64,000 nucleotides of DNA, taken from positions 434,001 through 498,000 of the forward strand of contig NZ_BEWA01000012.1 of assembly GCF_003112535.1 (NCBI RefSeq), in the 5' to 3' direction. Shown in pieces: positions 45,070-53,483 of this stretch. The DNA comes from Streptomyces rishiriensis (GTDB taxonomy: Bacteria; Actinomycetota; Actinomycetes; Streptomycetales; Streptomycetaceae). The position numbers and the translations under genes were made by a program. The notes beneath the pieces were generated by a model. That model was not told the origin of the DNA. It saw nothing but the letters and a program-made list of their open reading frames with translations, and made no database searches. The first letter of the stretch is position 1; every line of letters starts with the position of its first letter.

Positions 45070-46035
45070 TCAGCGGCGGCGCAGGTCCGCCACCCGGGCC
45101 CGCTCCCCGCCGGGGGACTGCTCGCCCAGCATCGAGGCCGCGCGCAGCCCCGCCGGAGTGCCCGGGATCTGGCCCCGGCGAGGGGCCGGCAGCGGTACGT
45201 CCCGACGCTGCTGCTGGTGGCGCGCCGGGACGGCATCACCCCCCTGGCCTCCCGACGCCCCGGCCACGGCGATCTGCACCCCCTGGTCCGCCAGGGCCTG
45301 CAGTTCGGTGGCGGCGCGGTCGTCGTGCGCGGGCGGCTCGTCGGTCACCAGACGGGTGATGAGGTCCGTGGGCACCGTCTGGAACATGGTGTCGGTGCCG
45401 AGCTTGGTGTGGTCGGCGAGGACCACGACCTCGGCGGCGGCCTGCACCAGAGCCCGGTCCACGGACGCCGACAGCATGTTGGACGTGGACAGCCCGCGCT
45501 CGGCGGTCAGCCCGCTCCCGGAGAGGAAGGCCCGCGACACCCTCAGCCCCTGCAGGGACTGCTCGGCGCCGCTCCCGACGAGGGCGTAGTTGGAGCCGCG
45601 AAGGGTGCCGCCGGTCATCACGACCTCGACCCGGTTGGCATGGGCCAACGCCTGGGCCACCAGAAGGGAGTTGGTGACGACGGTCAGTCCGGGCACCCGG
45701 GCGAGCCGGCGGGCCAGCTCCTGTGTCGTGGTGCCCGCCCCGACCACGATGGCCTCGCCCTCTTCGACGAAGTTGGCGGCGAGGTCCGCGATGGCGGTCT
45801 TTTCGGCGGTCGCGAGATGGGATTTCTGCGGAAAGCCGGATTCTCGCGTGAACCCGCCCGGCAATACCGCACCGCCGTGCCGGCGGTCGAGGAGTCCTTC
45901 TGCCTCCAGTGCGCGCACGTCCCGCCGTACGGTCACTTCGGAGGTCTGGACGACGCGGGCGAGTTCACGGAGCGACACGGCCCCGTTCGCTCGCACCATT
46001 TCGAGGATCAATTGACGACGTTCTGCAGCGAACAC
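45070..46035 (-). CDS. DeoR-family transcriptional regulator
   Basis: The protein has 321 aa. An N-terminal DeoR helix-turn-helix (residues about 6-55) carries RRQLILEMVRANGAVSLREL and TSEVTVRRDVRALEAEGLLDRRHGG. The sugar-phosphate-sensing domain follows (about 75-240), with VVGAGTTTQELARRL, VVTNSLLVAQAL, AERGLST and LADHTKLGTD. A tail of about 80 residues rich in Gln, Arg and Gly is unusual: family members normally end near 250-260. DeoR regulators sense phosphorylated sugars. Nearby nucleoside genes share a palindrome, so they are candidate targets. Confidence 0.9.
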   Translation of the reverse strand: MFAAERRQLILEMVRANGAVSLRELARVVQTSEVTVRRDVRALEAEGLLDRRHGGAVLPGGFTRESGFPQKSHLATAEKTAIADLAANFVEEGEAIVVGAGTTTQELARRLARVPGLTVVTNSLLVAQALAHANRVEVVMTGGTLRGSNYALVGSGAEQSLQGLRVSRAFLSGSGLTAERGLSTSNMLSASVDRALVQAAAEVVVLADHTKLGTDTMFQTVPTDLITRLVTDEPPAHDDRAATELQALADQGVQIAVAGASGGQGGDAVPARHQQQRRDVPLPAPRRGQIPGTPAGLRAASMLGEQSPGGERARVADLRRR

Positions 46036-46236
46036 GAAACTGACAGTAACGCGGACGACCGTCTGCTTTCAGCTCTTTGCGCCGAATAGTAGAAGTTGTT
46101 CGCACAGAGGGACGGGCGATGGTATAAGGCGCAACTCCGGTGCACATGCCTCCCGCACGGTCCGGCGACCGGACGCGTCCGGGCCGTCAACTCCCCATGA
46201 CCGGCGCGGAGTCCGGCGGGTCGCCGCAGACGGCCG

Positions 46237-47676
46237 TCAGGCCTCGCCCGCCGTCTTGCGGGTGTGCAGCTGTCGCGCCACCTCCGCGATCGACCCGGAA
46301 AGGGACGGGTACACGGTGAACGCGTTCGCGATCTGTTCGACCGTCAGGTTGTTGTCGACGGCGATCGAGATGGGGTGGATCAGTTCCGAGGCGCGAGGCG
46401 CCACGACCACGCCGCCGACGACGATCCCGGTGCCGGGCCGGCAGAAGATCTTGACGAAGCCGTCGCGGATGCCCTGCATCTTGGCGCGCGGGTTGCGCAG
46501 CAGCGGCAGCTTGACGACCCGGGCGTCGATCTTCCCGCCGTCCACGTCGGCCTGGCTGTAGCCGACGGTGGCGATCTCGGGGTCGGTGAAGACGTTGGAG
46601 GAGACGGTCTTCAGGTTGAGCGGGGCCACCGCGTCGCCGAGGAAGTGGTACATGGCGATGCGGCCCTGCATGGCGGCGACGGAGGCCAGGGCGAAGATCC
46701 CGGTCACGTCTCCGGCGGCGTACACGCCCGGGGCGGTGGTGCGGCTGACCTTGTCGGTCCAGATGTGCCCGGACTCGCGGACCTTGACCCCCGCCTCCTC
46801 CAGCCCCATCCCCTCGCTGTTGGGGATGGCGCCGACGGCCATGAGGCAGTGCGAGCCGGTGATGACGCGGCCGTCGGACAGGGTGACCTCGACCCGGTCG
46901 CCGACCCGCTTGGCGGACTCGGCGCGCGAGCGGGCCATGACGTTCATGCCGCGACGGCGGAAGACGTCCTCCAGGACGGCCGCCGCGTCCGGGTCCTCGC
47001 CGGGCAGCACGCGGTCGCGCGAGGAGACCAGGGTGACCTTGGAGCCGAGGGCCTGGTAGGCGCCGGCGAACTCCGCGCCGGTGACGCCCGAGCCGACCAC
47101 GATGAGCTCCTCGGGCAGCTCGGCGAGGTCGTAGACCTGGGTCCAGTTCAGGATGCGCTCGCCGTCGGGCTGGGCGTCCGGCAGCTCGCGCGGGTGGGCG
47201 CCGGTGGCGAGCAGGACGGCGTCGGCGGTGAGGGTCTCCTCGGTGCCGTCGGCGGCGCTGACCACGACCTTGCGGGAGCCGTCGAGGGCCTGCATGCCCT
47301 CCAGCCGGCCACGGCCGCGCAGCACGCGGGCGCCGGCCCGGGTGACGGAGGCGGTGATGTCGTGCGACTGGGCGAGCGCGAGGCGCTTCACCCGGCGGTT
47401 GACCTTGCCGAGGTCGACCCCGACGACCCGGGCCGCCTGCTCCAGCGGCGGGGTGTCGTCGGCGACGATGATGCCGAGCTCCTCGTACGAGGAGTCGAAG
47501 GTGGTCATCACCTCGGCCGTGGCGATCAGGGTCTTCGACGGCACGCAGTCGGTCAGCACCGACGCTCCGCCCAGACCGTCGCAGTCGACGACGGTCACCT
47601 CCGCGCCGAGCTGCGCGGCCACCAGGGCCGCCTCATAGCCGCCGGGTCCGCCACCGATGATCACGATCCGAGTCAC
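46237..47676 (-). CDS. Lpd-like NAD(P)H-quinone reductase
   Basis: The protein has 479 aa and is an FAD flavoprotein of the disulfide reductase superfamily, with IVIIGGGPGGYEAALVAAQL (FAD), VVGSGVTGAEFAGAYQALG (NAD(P)H) and GVYAAGDVTG. The redox disulfide is lost: the usual CxxxxC is GASVLTDCVPSK, with only one Cys. This matches LpdA (Rv3303c) of M. tuberculosis, a quinone reductase and not a dihydrolipoamide dehydrogenase. I chose GTG 47676 because the GGGAG site is too close to ATG 47685, the alternative. Confidence 0.88.
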   Translation of the reverse strand: MTRIVIIGGGPGGYEAALVAAQLGAEVTVVDCDGLGGASVLTDCVPSKTLIATAEVMTTFDSSYEELGIIVADDTPPLEQAARVVGVDLGKVNRRVKRLALAQSHDITASVTRAGARVLRGRGRLEGMQALDGSRKVVVSAADGTEETLTADAVLLATGAHPRELPDAQPDGERILNWTQVYDLAELPEELIVVGSGVTGAEFAGAYQALGSKVTLVSSRDRVLPGEDPDAAAVLEDVFRRRGMNVMARSRAESAKRVGDRVEVTLSDGRVITGSHCLMAVGAIPNSEGMGLEEAGVKVRESGHIWTDKVSRTTAPGVYAAGDVTGIFALASVAAMQGRIAMYHFLGDAVAPLNLKTVSSNVFTDPEIATVGYSQADVDGGKIDARVVKLPLLRNPRAKMQGIRDGFVKIFCRPGTGIVVGGVVVAPRASELIHPISIAVDNNLTVEQIANAFTVYPSLSGSIAEVARQLHTRKTAGEA

Positions 47677-47781
47677 GTGTTCCATTCTCCCGTACCGGCC
47701 GCGCTGATACCGCCCCGGGGGCCGCGGACGCCGGGACTGTGACCAGAGTGACGCCCGCGCCGACTGCCGTACTCTCCTTGC

Positions 47782-48219
47782 ATGTCGCTCTACGCCGCGT
47801 ACGCCGGCAACCTCGACGCGCGGCTGATGACCCGCCGCGCCCCCCACTCGCCGCTGCGCGCCACCGGCTGGCTGAACGGCTGGCGGCTGACGTTCGGCGG
47901 CGAGCAGCTGGGCTGGGAGGGGGCGCTGGCCACGGTCGTGGAGGACCCCGGCGCGCAGGTCTTCGTCGCGCTGTACGACGTCGCCCCCATGGACGAGGAG
48001 TCCCTGGACCGCTGGGAGGGCGTGGGCCTCGGCATCTACCGGCGGGCCCGGGTGCGGGTGCACACGCTGGAGCGCGAGGAGTCCGCCTGGATGTACGTCC
48101 TGAACGGCTACGAGGGCGGCCTGCCGTCGGCCCGGTACCTGGGCGAGGTCGCCGACGCGGCCGAATCGGCCGGGGCGCCACACGATTACGTGATGGAGCT
48201 GCGCAAGCGGCCCTGCTGA
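47782..48219 (+). CDS. Gamma-glutamylcyclotransferase-like protein
   Basis: The protein has 145 aa with the AIG2/GGCT fold. It has the substrate loop YAAYAGNLDARLM, where typical GGCT enzymes have YGSN-like loops, and an acidic residue in LDRWEGVGLGIYRR that could act as the catalytic Glu. The C-terminus PSARYLGEVADAAESAGAPHDYV is typical of actinobacterial members. The reaction is probably on a gamma-glutamyl amine or related amide, unproven. Confidence 0.82.
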   Translation: MSLYAAYAGNLDARLMTRRAPHSPLRATGWLNGWRLTFGGEQLGWEGALATVVEDPGAQVFVALYDVAPMDEESLDRWEGVGLGIYRRARVRVHTLEREESAWMYVLNGYEGGLPSARYLGEVADAAESAGAPHDYVMELRKRPC

Positions 48220-48268
48220 GACGCCCGACTCCTACACTCGAGGAATCGGCGCGGCAACGGGAGACGGC

Positions 48269-48547
48269 ATGACCCCCACAACGTACGACGTCTACTACAC
48301 GGTGCAGGCCGCCGAGGCCCGCGACCGGCTCGACGACCGGCAACGCATGGCGTTCGACAAGGGCATCGCCCTGCTCGCCCGGGACCCGTTCCTGTCCGTG
48401 TCCCGGCCCATAAGCTCCACCGGTGACGACCGGACGATCCGCCTCACGCAGAACGTCCTCGTGGAGTACACGGTCAGCCGCGGACGCCTGTTGATCTTCA
48501 TCGTCGAAGTCTTCAACGACAAGGACGTGCTGATCACGGACGACTGA
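48269..48547 (+). CDS. Small hypothetical protein, RelE/ParE-like in outline
   Basis: The protein has 92 aa. The helix pair (AAEARDRLDDRQRMAFDKGIALLARDPF) followed by beta strands (TIRLTQNVLVEYTVSRGRLLIFIVEVFND) has the order of the RelE/ParE toxin fold. No antitoxin gene is adjacent on either side, so a toxin role is doubtful. The start lies 49 bases after the preceding gene. Confidence 0.65.
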   Translation: MTPTTYDVYYTVQAAEARDRLDDRQRMAFDKGIALLARDPFLSVSRPISSTGDDRTIRLTQNVLVEYTVSRGRLLIFIVEVFNDKDVLITDD

Positions 48548-48614
48548 CCGGCGCCAGGCGGTCGTCCTGTTGGAAACGACAAGACAACGATCGCCATCCC
48601 GTCGGCTTCGGCAT

Positions 48615-48626
48615 CTACGCGCGTAG
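48615..48626. promoter_or_regulatory. 12-bp palindrome CTACGCGCGTAG before the phosphorylase gene
   Basis: The dodecamer is a perfect palindrome. It overlaps the expected -35 region of a promoter whose -10 (TACCCT, 48639-48644) would start transcription at or next to the GTG at 48652. The identical palindrome lies in the deoC promoter, so I read it as a shared repressor operator. Confidence 0.7.
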
Positions 48627-48651
48627 GCCGGAAGCGGCTACCCTCAGTCGC

Positions 48652-49476
48652 GTGAACGCATCTCTTCTCCCGGACGACATCCAGGGCGACCCGCACGCCG
48701 CCGCCGACGCCGCCGCCGCGCGCCTGCGCGAACTGACCGGCGCCGAGACCCACGACGTCGCCCTCGTGATGGGCTCCGGCTGGGCTCCGGCCGTGGACGC
48801 CCTGGGCGCCCCCGACGCAGAGTTCCAGGTCACCGAGCTGCCCGGCTTCCCGCCGCCCGCGGTCGAGGGCCACGGCGGCAAGATCCGCTCGTACCAGATG
48901 GGCGAGAAGCGGGCGCTGGTCTTCCTGGGCCGCACCCACTACTACGAGGGCCGCGGCGTCGCCGCCGTCGCCCACGGCGTCCGCACCGCGACGGCGGCCG
49001 GCTGCAAGACGATCGTGCTGACCAACGGCTGCGGCGGCCTGCGCGCGGGCATGCGCCCCGGTCAGCCGGTGCTGATCAGCGACCACATCAACCTCACGGC
49101 GACCTCCCCCGTCGTCGGCGCGAACTTCGTCGACCTGACGGACCTGTACTCGCCGCGGCTGCGCGCCCTGTGCAAGGAGATCGACGCCACGCTGGAAGAG
49201 GGCGTCTACGCCCAGTTCCCCGGCCCGCACTACGAGACGCCGGCCGAGATCCGCATGGCCCGCACCATCGGGGCGGACCTGGTGGGCATGTCGACGGTGC
49301 TGGAGGCCATCGCCGCGCGTGAGGCGGGCGCCGAGGTGCTCGGCATCTCCCTCGTCACCAACCTCGCCGCCGGCATGACGGGCGAGCCCCTGAACCACGA
49401 AGAGGTGCTCCAGGCGGGTCGCGACAGCGCGACGCGCATGGGCTCGCTGCTGGCGCAGGTGCTCGACCGCATCTGA
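48652..49476 (+). CDS. Purine nucleoside phosphorylase
   Basis: This trimeric type enzyme splits (deoxy)purine nucleosides with phosphate into base and (deoxy)ribose 1-phosphate. The protein has 274 aa, with the phosphate-binding MGSGW (near 40), GRTHYYEG, LTNGCGGL, the purine/ribose site FPGPHYETPAEIRMAR and VGMSTVLEAIAAREAG, and LVTNLAAGMTGEPLNHEEV. The start is GTG with no ribosome-binding site, consistent with a leaderless message. It precedes a sugar-phosphate mutase and deoC. Confidence 0.93.
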   Translation: MNASLLPDDIQGDPHAAADAAAARLRELTGAETHDVALVMGSGWAPAVDALGAPDAEFQVTELPGFPPPAVEGHGGKIRSYQMGEKRALVFLGRTHYYEGRGVAAVAHGVRTATAAGCKTIVLTNGCGGLRAGMRPGQPVLISDHINLTATSPVVGANFVDLTDLYSPRLRALCKEIDATLEEGVYAQFPGPHYETPAEIRMARTIGADLVGMSTVLEAIAAREAGAEVLGISLVTNLAAGMTGEPLNHEEVLQAGRDSATRMGSLLAQVLDRI

Positions 49477-49556
49477 GCACTGCGGCCGCGGCCCCGGACG
49501 GCCTCCGGCGCATCCGCTCCGGATCGTGTCGGATGTGGGTCGTATCGTGCCGGAGC

Positions 49557-49611
49557 CGCGTCGGATCCGCGTCGGATCCGCGTCGGATCCGCGTCGGATC
49601 CGCGTCGGATC
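49557..49611. repeat. Five perfect 11-bp tandem repeats
   Basis: The unit CGCGTCGGATC is repeated five times without change. Diverged copies (CGTGTCGGAT, CGTATCGTGC) lie just before. The unit holds a half-palindrome (GGATCC across each junction), so the array also contains regular BamHI-like hexamers. Confidence 0.9.
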
Positions 49612-49662
49612 CGCTCGGCGGCCGGTACGGCGCATCGCGAGGCGAGGCTCCCCCCGCGCTCC

Positions 49663-49752
49663 GGGCCCACCGGGCCCACCGGGCCCACCGGGCGCACCGG
49701 GCGCACCGGGCCCACCGGGCGCACCGGGCCCACCGGGCCCACCGGGCGCACT
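49663..49752. repeat. Ten 9-bp tandem repeats with collagen-like reading
   Basis: The units are GGGCCCACC or GGGCGCACC, ten in a row, the last ending in T. In one plus-strand frame the array reads as Gly-Pro-Pro/Gly-Ala-Pro triplets, like collagen. No start with a ribosome-binding site precedes it, so I treat it as a repeat and not a gene. Confidence 0.9.
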
Positions 49753-50006
49753 CGGGGGATCCGACCGCACAGCGGTGCGTCGTCCGGGGCGTCGCGCGCC
49801 CGGCGGGGAGGACGCGACACTTGCCCGGCCCGCCGCGGAGCCCGCCCGGGAGCACCGCCCAGGAGCACCACTTAGGCCCTGAACGGGCCCCTTCCCCACA
49901 CTTCCCCACACTTCCCCCCTGAGGGGGACTCTCCAGCCGGGCCGCACGACGCCGGCCCGGAACTGGAGGACAACCGGCGTCCCCACGCAACCGGAGGCTG
50001 ACTCCC

Positions 50007-51638
50007 GTGCACGACGATCTCCTCGCCCGCGCCCGGTCCTGGCTCGCCGAGGACCCAGACCCGCAGACCCGCGCCGAGCTGGCCGGGCTCATCGAGGCCG
50101 GCGACGTCGCCGGCCTCGCCGACCGCTTCAGCGGCACCCTTCAGTTCGGCACCGCCGGCCTGCGCGGCGAGCTGGGGGCCGGCCCCATGCGGATGAACCG
50201 CTCGGTCGTCATCCGCGCCGCCGCCGGGCTCGCCGCGTACCTCAAGGGCAAGGGACAGCAGGGCGGGCTCGTCGTCATCGGCTACGACGCCCGTCACAAG
50301 TCCGCCGACTTCGCGCGCGACACGGCCGCGGTCATGACGGGCGCCGGGCTGCGCGCGGCCGTCCTGCCCCGCCCGCTGCCCACCCCCGTCCTGGCGTACG
50401 CCATAAGGCACCTGGGCGCGGTCGCCGGGGTCGAGGTCACGGCCAGTCACAACCCGCCCCGCGACAACGGCTACAAGGTGTACCTGGGCGACGGTTCGCA
50501 GATCGTGCCGCCCGCCGACGCCGAGATCGCCGCGGAGATCGACGCCGTCCGCGGCCTGGACGAGGTCCCCCGCCCGGACGGTGGCTGGCAGATCCTCGAC
50601 GACGCCGTCCTCGACGCCTACCTGGCCCGCACGGACGCCGTGCTCGCCCCGGACTCCCCGCGCACGGCCCGCACGGTCTACACCGCGATGCACGGCGTCG
50701 GCAAGGACGTCCTGCTCGCCGCGTTCGCCCGCGCGGACTTCCCGGCGCCGGTCCTGGTCGCCGAGCAGGCCGAGCCCGACCCGGAGTTCCCGACCGTGGC
50801 CTTCCCCAACCCGGAGGAGCCCGGCGCGATGGACCTCGCCTTCGCCGCGGCCCGCGCGAACGCCCCCGACCTGATCATCGCCAACGACCCGGACGCGGAC
50901 CGCTGCGCCGTGGCCGTCCCGTACGCGGGCGACTGGCGCATGCTGCGGGGCGACGAGGTCGGCTCGCTGCTCGCCGCCCACCTCGTCCGCCGGGGCGCGC
51001 GGGGCGTTCTCGCCGAGTCGATCGTCTCCTCGTCCCTGCTCGGCCGGATCGCCGAGAAGGCGGGCCTGCCCTACGAGGAGACCCTCACCGGCTTCAAGTG
51101 GATCGCCCGCGTCGACGGCCTGCGCTACGGCTACGAGGAGGCCCTCGGCTACTGCGTGGACCCCGAGGGCGTGCGCGACAAGGACGGCATCACCGCCGCC
51201 CTGCTCGTCACGGAACTCGCCTCGGAGCTCAAGGAGCAGGGCCGCACCCTCCTGGACCTCCTCGACGACCTCGCCGTGGAACACGGTCTGCACGCCACCG
51301 ACCAGCTGTCCGTACGCGTGGAGGACCTCTCGGTCATCGCCCGCGCGATGGAGCGGCTGCGCGCACGGCCCCCGGCCTCGCTGGCGGGCCTGGCCGTCAC
51401 CCGGGCGGAGGACCTGACCCAGGGCACGGACACGCTGCCGCCCACCGACGGCCTGCGCTACACGCTCGACGGCGCCCGGGTCATCGTCCGCCCCAGCGGC
51501 ACGGAGCCGAAGCTGAAGTGCTACCTGGAGGTCGTGATCCCGGTCGCCTCCCACGACGACCTGCCGGCCGCGCGCACCCGGGCGGACGCCGTCCTCGCCG
51601 CCATCAAGCGGGACCTGTCGGCCGCGGCCGGCATCTGA
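50007..51638 (+). CDS. Phosphohexomutase / phosphopentomutase (PMM/PGM family)
   Basis: The protein has 543 aa. The catalytic phosphoserine lies in VTASHNPPRDNGYKVY, the Mg-binding loop is NDPDADRCAV, the sugar loop is GYEEALGYC and the phosphate-binding loop is RPSGTEPKLKCYLE. The family includes phosphomannomutases and phosphopentomutases (the PGM2-like type). Next to a nucleoside phosphorylase and deoC, conversion of (deoxy)ribose 1-phosphate to the 5-phosphate is the likeliest role. The start is GTG. No DeoB-type gene is seen. Confidence 0.9.
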   Translation: MHDDLLARARSWLAEDPDPQTRAELAGLIEAGDVAGLADRFSGTLQFGTAGLRGELGAGPMRMNRSVVIRAAAGLAAYLKGKGQQGGLVVIGYDARHKSADFARDTAAVMTGAGLRAAVLPRPLPTPVLAYAIRHLGAVAGVEVTASHNPPRDNGYKVYLGDGSQIVPPADAEIAAEIDAVRGLDEVPRPDGGWQILDDAVLDAYLARTDAVLAPDSPRTARTVYTAMHGVGKDVLLAAFARADFPAPVLVAEQAEPDPEFPTVAFPNPEEPGAMDLAFAAARANAPDLIIANDPDADRCAVAVPYAGDWRMLRGDEVGSLLAAHLVRRGARGVLAESIVSSSLLGRIAEKAGLPYEETLTGFKWIARVDGLRYGYEEALGYCVDPEGVRDKDGITAALLVTELASELKEQGRTLLDLLDDLAVEHGLHATDQLSVRVEDLSVIARAMERLRARPPASLAGLAVTRAEDLTQGTDTLPPTDGLRYTLDGARVIVRPSGTEPKLKCYLEVVIPVASHDDLPAARTRADAVLAAIKRDLSAAAGI

Positions 51639-51819
51639 CGCCCCGCACCGGCGGGCCCCGCCACGGGCGTGCGGCGGCGGCCCGTGCGGGTCCGCCGGGC
51701 GCTCCCGGCCCGCCCGCGATGAGTTCCGGCCGCTTCTCCGGTCTGTTCAGGTGACCGTCGTGGAACGTCGTCCGACGTCCCACGACGGCGCCCGGCACCA
51801 GACCCCGCGGAGGACCGCC

Positions 51820-52626
51820 ATGACGACCACCCCGGACCAGCCGACCGCCCCCACGCCGGACCAGGCGAGCGCCACACCGTCCGGCCGCCCGCCCGTCGTC
51901 GGCATGGCCGCGTGGCGGGCCGCCCGCGACGAGCTCCTGGTCCGCGAGAAGGCCCACACCCGGGAGGGCGACGCCATCGCCGCGGCCCGCCGCCGACTGC
52001 CGATGGCGGAGCTCGACGGGACGGCCGAGGTCGTCGGCCCCGACGGCCCGGTCCCCTTCCTGGACCTCTTCGAGGACCGCGACGAGCTCGTTGTCTACCA
52101 GCACATGTGGTACGACGGCGCGCCGCACCAGGGGCAGTGCGAGGGCTGCACCATGGCGGCCTGGCACCTGAGGGACGCCGTCTACCTCAACGCCCGCGGC
52201 GTGTCGTTCGCCGTCCTGACCACCGGCCCGTGGGACGAGGTGGCCGTGTACGTCGCGTTCATGGGCTACACCCAGCCCTGGTACTCGGTACGCGACGCGG
52301 CCGAGCCGTTCGGCGGCGGCATGGGCCACCTCAGCTGCTTCCTGCGCGACGGCGACCGCGTCTTCCTCACCTACACCACGACGGGCCGCGGCAACGAGGC
52401 GTTCAGCGGGTCGTTCGCCCTGCTCGACATGACGCCTCACGGCCGCGGCGAGTCCTGGGAGGACAACCCCGAGGGCCGGCCCGAGGGACAGCACCCCTGC
52501 TGGTACTGGCGCTCGGACGCGGACGGGAACGCCACCTGGGGCCCGACCAGTCGTCCCGTCCCGCAGTGGACCCGCCCCGGCGCGACCCCCGTGGACACCC
52601 TCGGCCGTCAGGGCCCCTGCCACTGA
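51820..52626 (+). CDS. DUF899 thioredoxin-like protein
   Basis: The protein has 268 aa. It matches the DUF899 family: AAWRAARDELLVREKAHTRE, LFEDRDELVVYQHMW, a QCEGCTM motif in the redox-active position, and later YTTTGRGNEAF, LLDMTPHGRGESWED. DUF899 proteins have a thioredoxin-like fold and unknown function. The ATG at 51820 has GGAGG upstream; an upstream GTG would add a poorly conserved leader. The gene ends at a long repeat region. Confidence 0.87.
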   Translation: MTTTPDQPTAPTPDQASATPSGRPPVVGMAAWRAARDELLVREKAHTREGDAIAAARRRLPMAELDGTAEVVGPDGPVPFLDLFEDRDELVVYQHMWYDGAPHQGQCEGCTMAAWHLRDAVYLNARGVSFAVLTTGPWDEVAVYVAFMGYTQPWYSVRDAAEPFGGGMGHLSCFLRDGDRVFLTYTTTGRGNEAFSGSFALLDMTPHGRGESWEDNPEGRPEGQHPCWYWRSDADGNATWGPTSRPVPQWTRPGATPVDTLGRQGPCH

Positions 52627-53483
52627 CCCCGCCGCCGACCTCGACCCCCGACACCGGCATCGGCATCGGCATCGGCGCCGGCGCTCCGGCAACGTTGGCG
52701 GGCGTCATGACCGCGGGGGGGGTCGTCGCGGTCGTCATCGCCGTCGTCGTCGGGGCCCCTGGGGGCGACCTCGTTATGCAGCGCGTCGGCCTGCCGTGCG
52801 GGCCGCGCCGCCGGGTCCCGCCTCAGGGCGGTGACCTCGGCGGGCGCCCGCTCGTAGGGGCGCGGAGCACCGGGCCCGCGCTCCGGCCACGGCCGCCCGG
52901 CCATGGGCAGCCGGGCGGGACCACCGGCCACCCGTCGAACGGCGCCCCCGTGCCGCCTGCCCGCACACGGGCACCCCGCACCCGACGACACCGCGAACCC
53001 CGCACACCCAGCCGGACGCACCCGCACCCGCACCCGCACCCGCCGATCGCATGCCCCGCACCCACAGGCCGGACGCCACCGGACCCGACGCCACCGCGCA
53101 CCACGGACCACGCGCCACGCACCCGCACCCGCACCCGCACCCGCACCCGCACCCGCACCCGCCGATGGCATGCCACACACCCACAGGCCGGACGCCACCG
53201 GACCCGACGCCACCGCCCACCACGGACCACGGACCACGCGCCACGCGCCCGCACCCGCACCCGCACCCGCACCCGCCGATCGCATGCCCCGTACCCACAG
53301 GCCGGACGCCACCGGACCCGACGCCACCGCGCGCCACGGAGCACGCGCCACGGACCACGGACCACGGACCACGGACCACGCGCCACGCGCCACGCGCCAC
53401 GCGCCACGCGCCCGCACCCGCACCCGCACCCGCACCCGCACCCGACGACCGCTGCACGCGTCCCGCCGGGCGACCGCCGCCGC
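52627..53483. repeat. 857-bp repeat-filled convergent intergenic region
   Basis: There are two parts. 52627-53000 is low-complexity GC-rich sequence, including a GGCATC triplication near 52660. 53019-53444 contains three large units starting at 53043, 53162 and 53276. Each opens CCGAT(C/G)GCATGCC and contains ACCCACAGGCCGGACGCC, and is bounded by CACCCG hexamer arrays of 4, 7, 4 and 5 copies (53019-53042, 53120-53161, 53252-53275, 53415-53444). The third unit also holds 7-bp repeats (ACCACGG and CCACGCG, about four each). All frames read Arg/Val or Pro/His repeats. I support no gene here. Confidence 0.85.

Larger units (their letters stand above)
49477..50006. other. Repeat-rich intergenic region before the mutase gene
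   Basis: These 530 bases separate the phosphorylase and mutase genes. They hold an 11-bp repeat array (49557-49611), a 9-bp repeat array (49663-49752), then the tandem CTTCCCCACA near 49890-49915 and the leader of the mutase gene. I see no gene I can support. Confidence 0.7.

Noticed and set aside
48269..48547. Type II toxin-antitoxin system
   Set aside because: The small protein has a RelE-like secondary-structure order only; no antitoxin gene lies next to it, so I annotated it as hypothetical.
49526..49882. Plus-strand frame reading as a collagen-like protein (Gly-Pro-Pro and Gly-Ala-Pro triplets)
   Set aside because: The collagen pattern is produced by a 9-bp DNA repeat; there is no ribosome-binding site, signal peptide or trimerisation domain, and the flanks are Arg-rich low complexity.
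53019..53444. Possible CRISPR array in the layered repeats
   Set aside because: The repeated part is longer than the intervening part, the intervening sequences are themselves short tandem repeats, and no cas genes are present.
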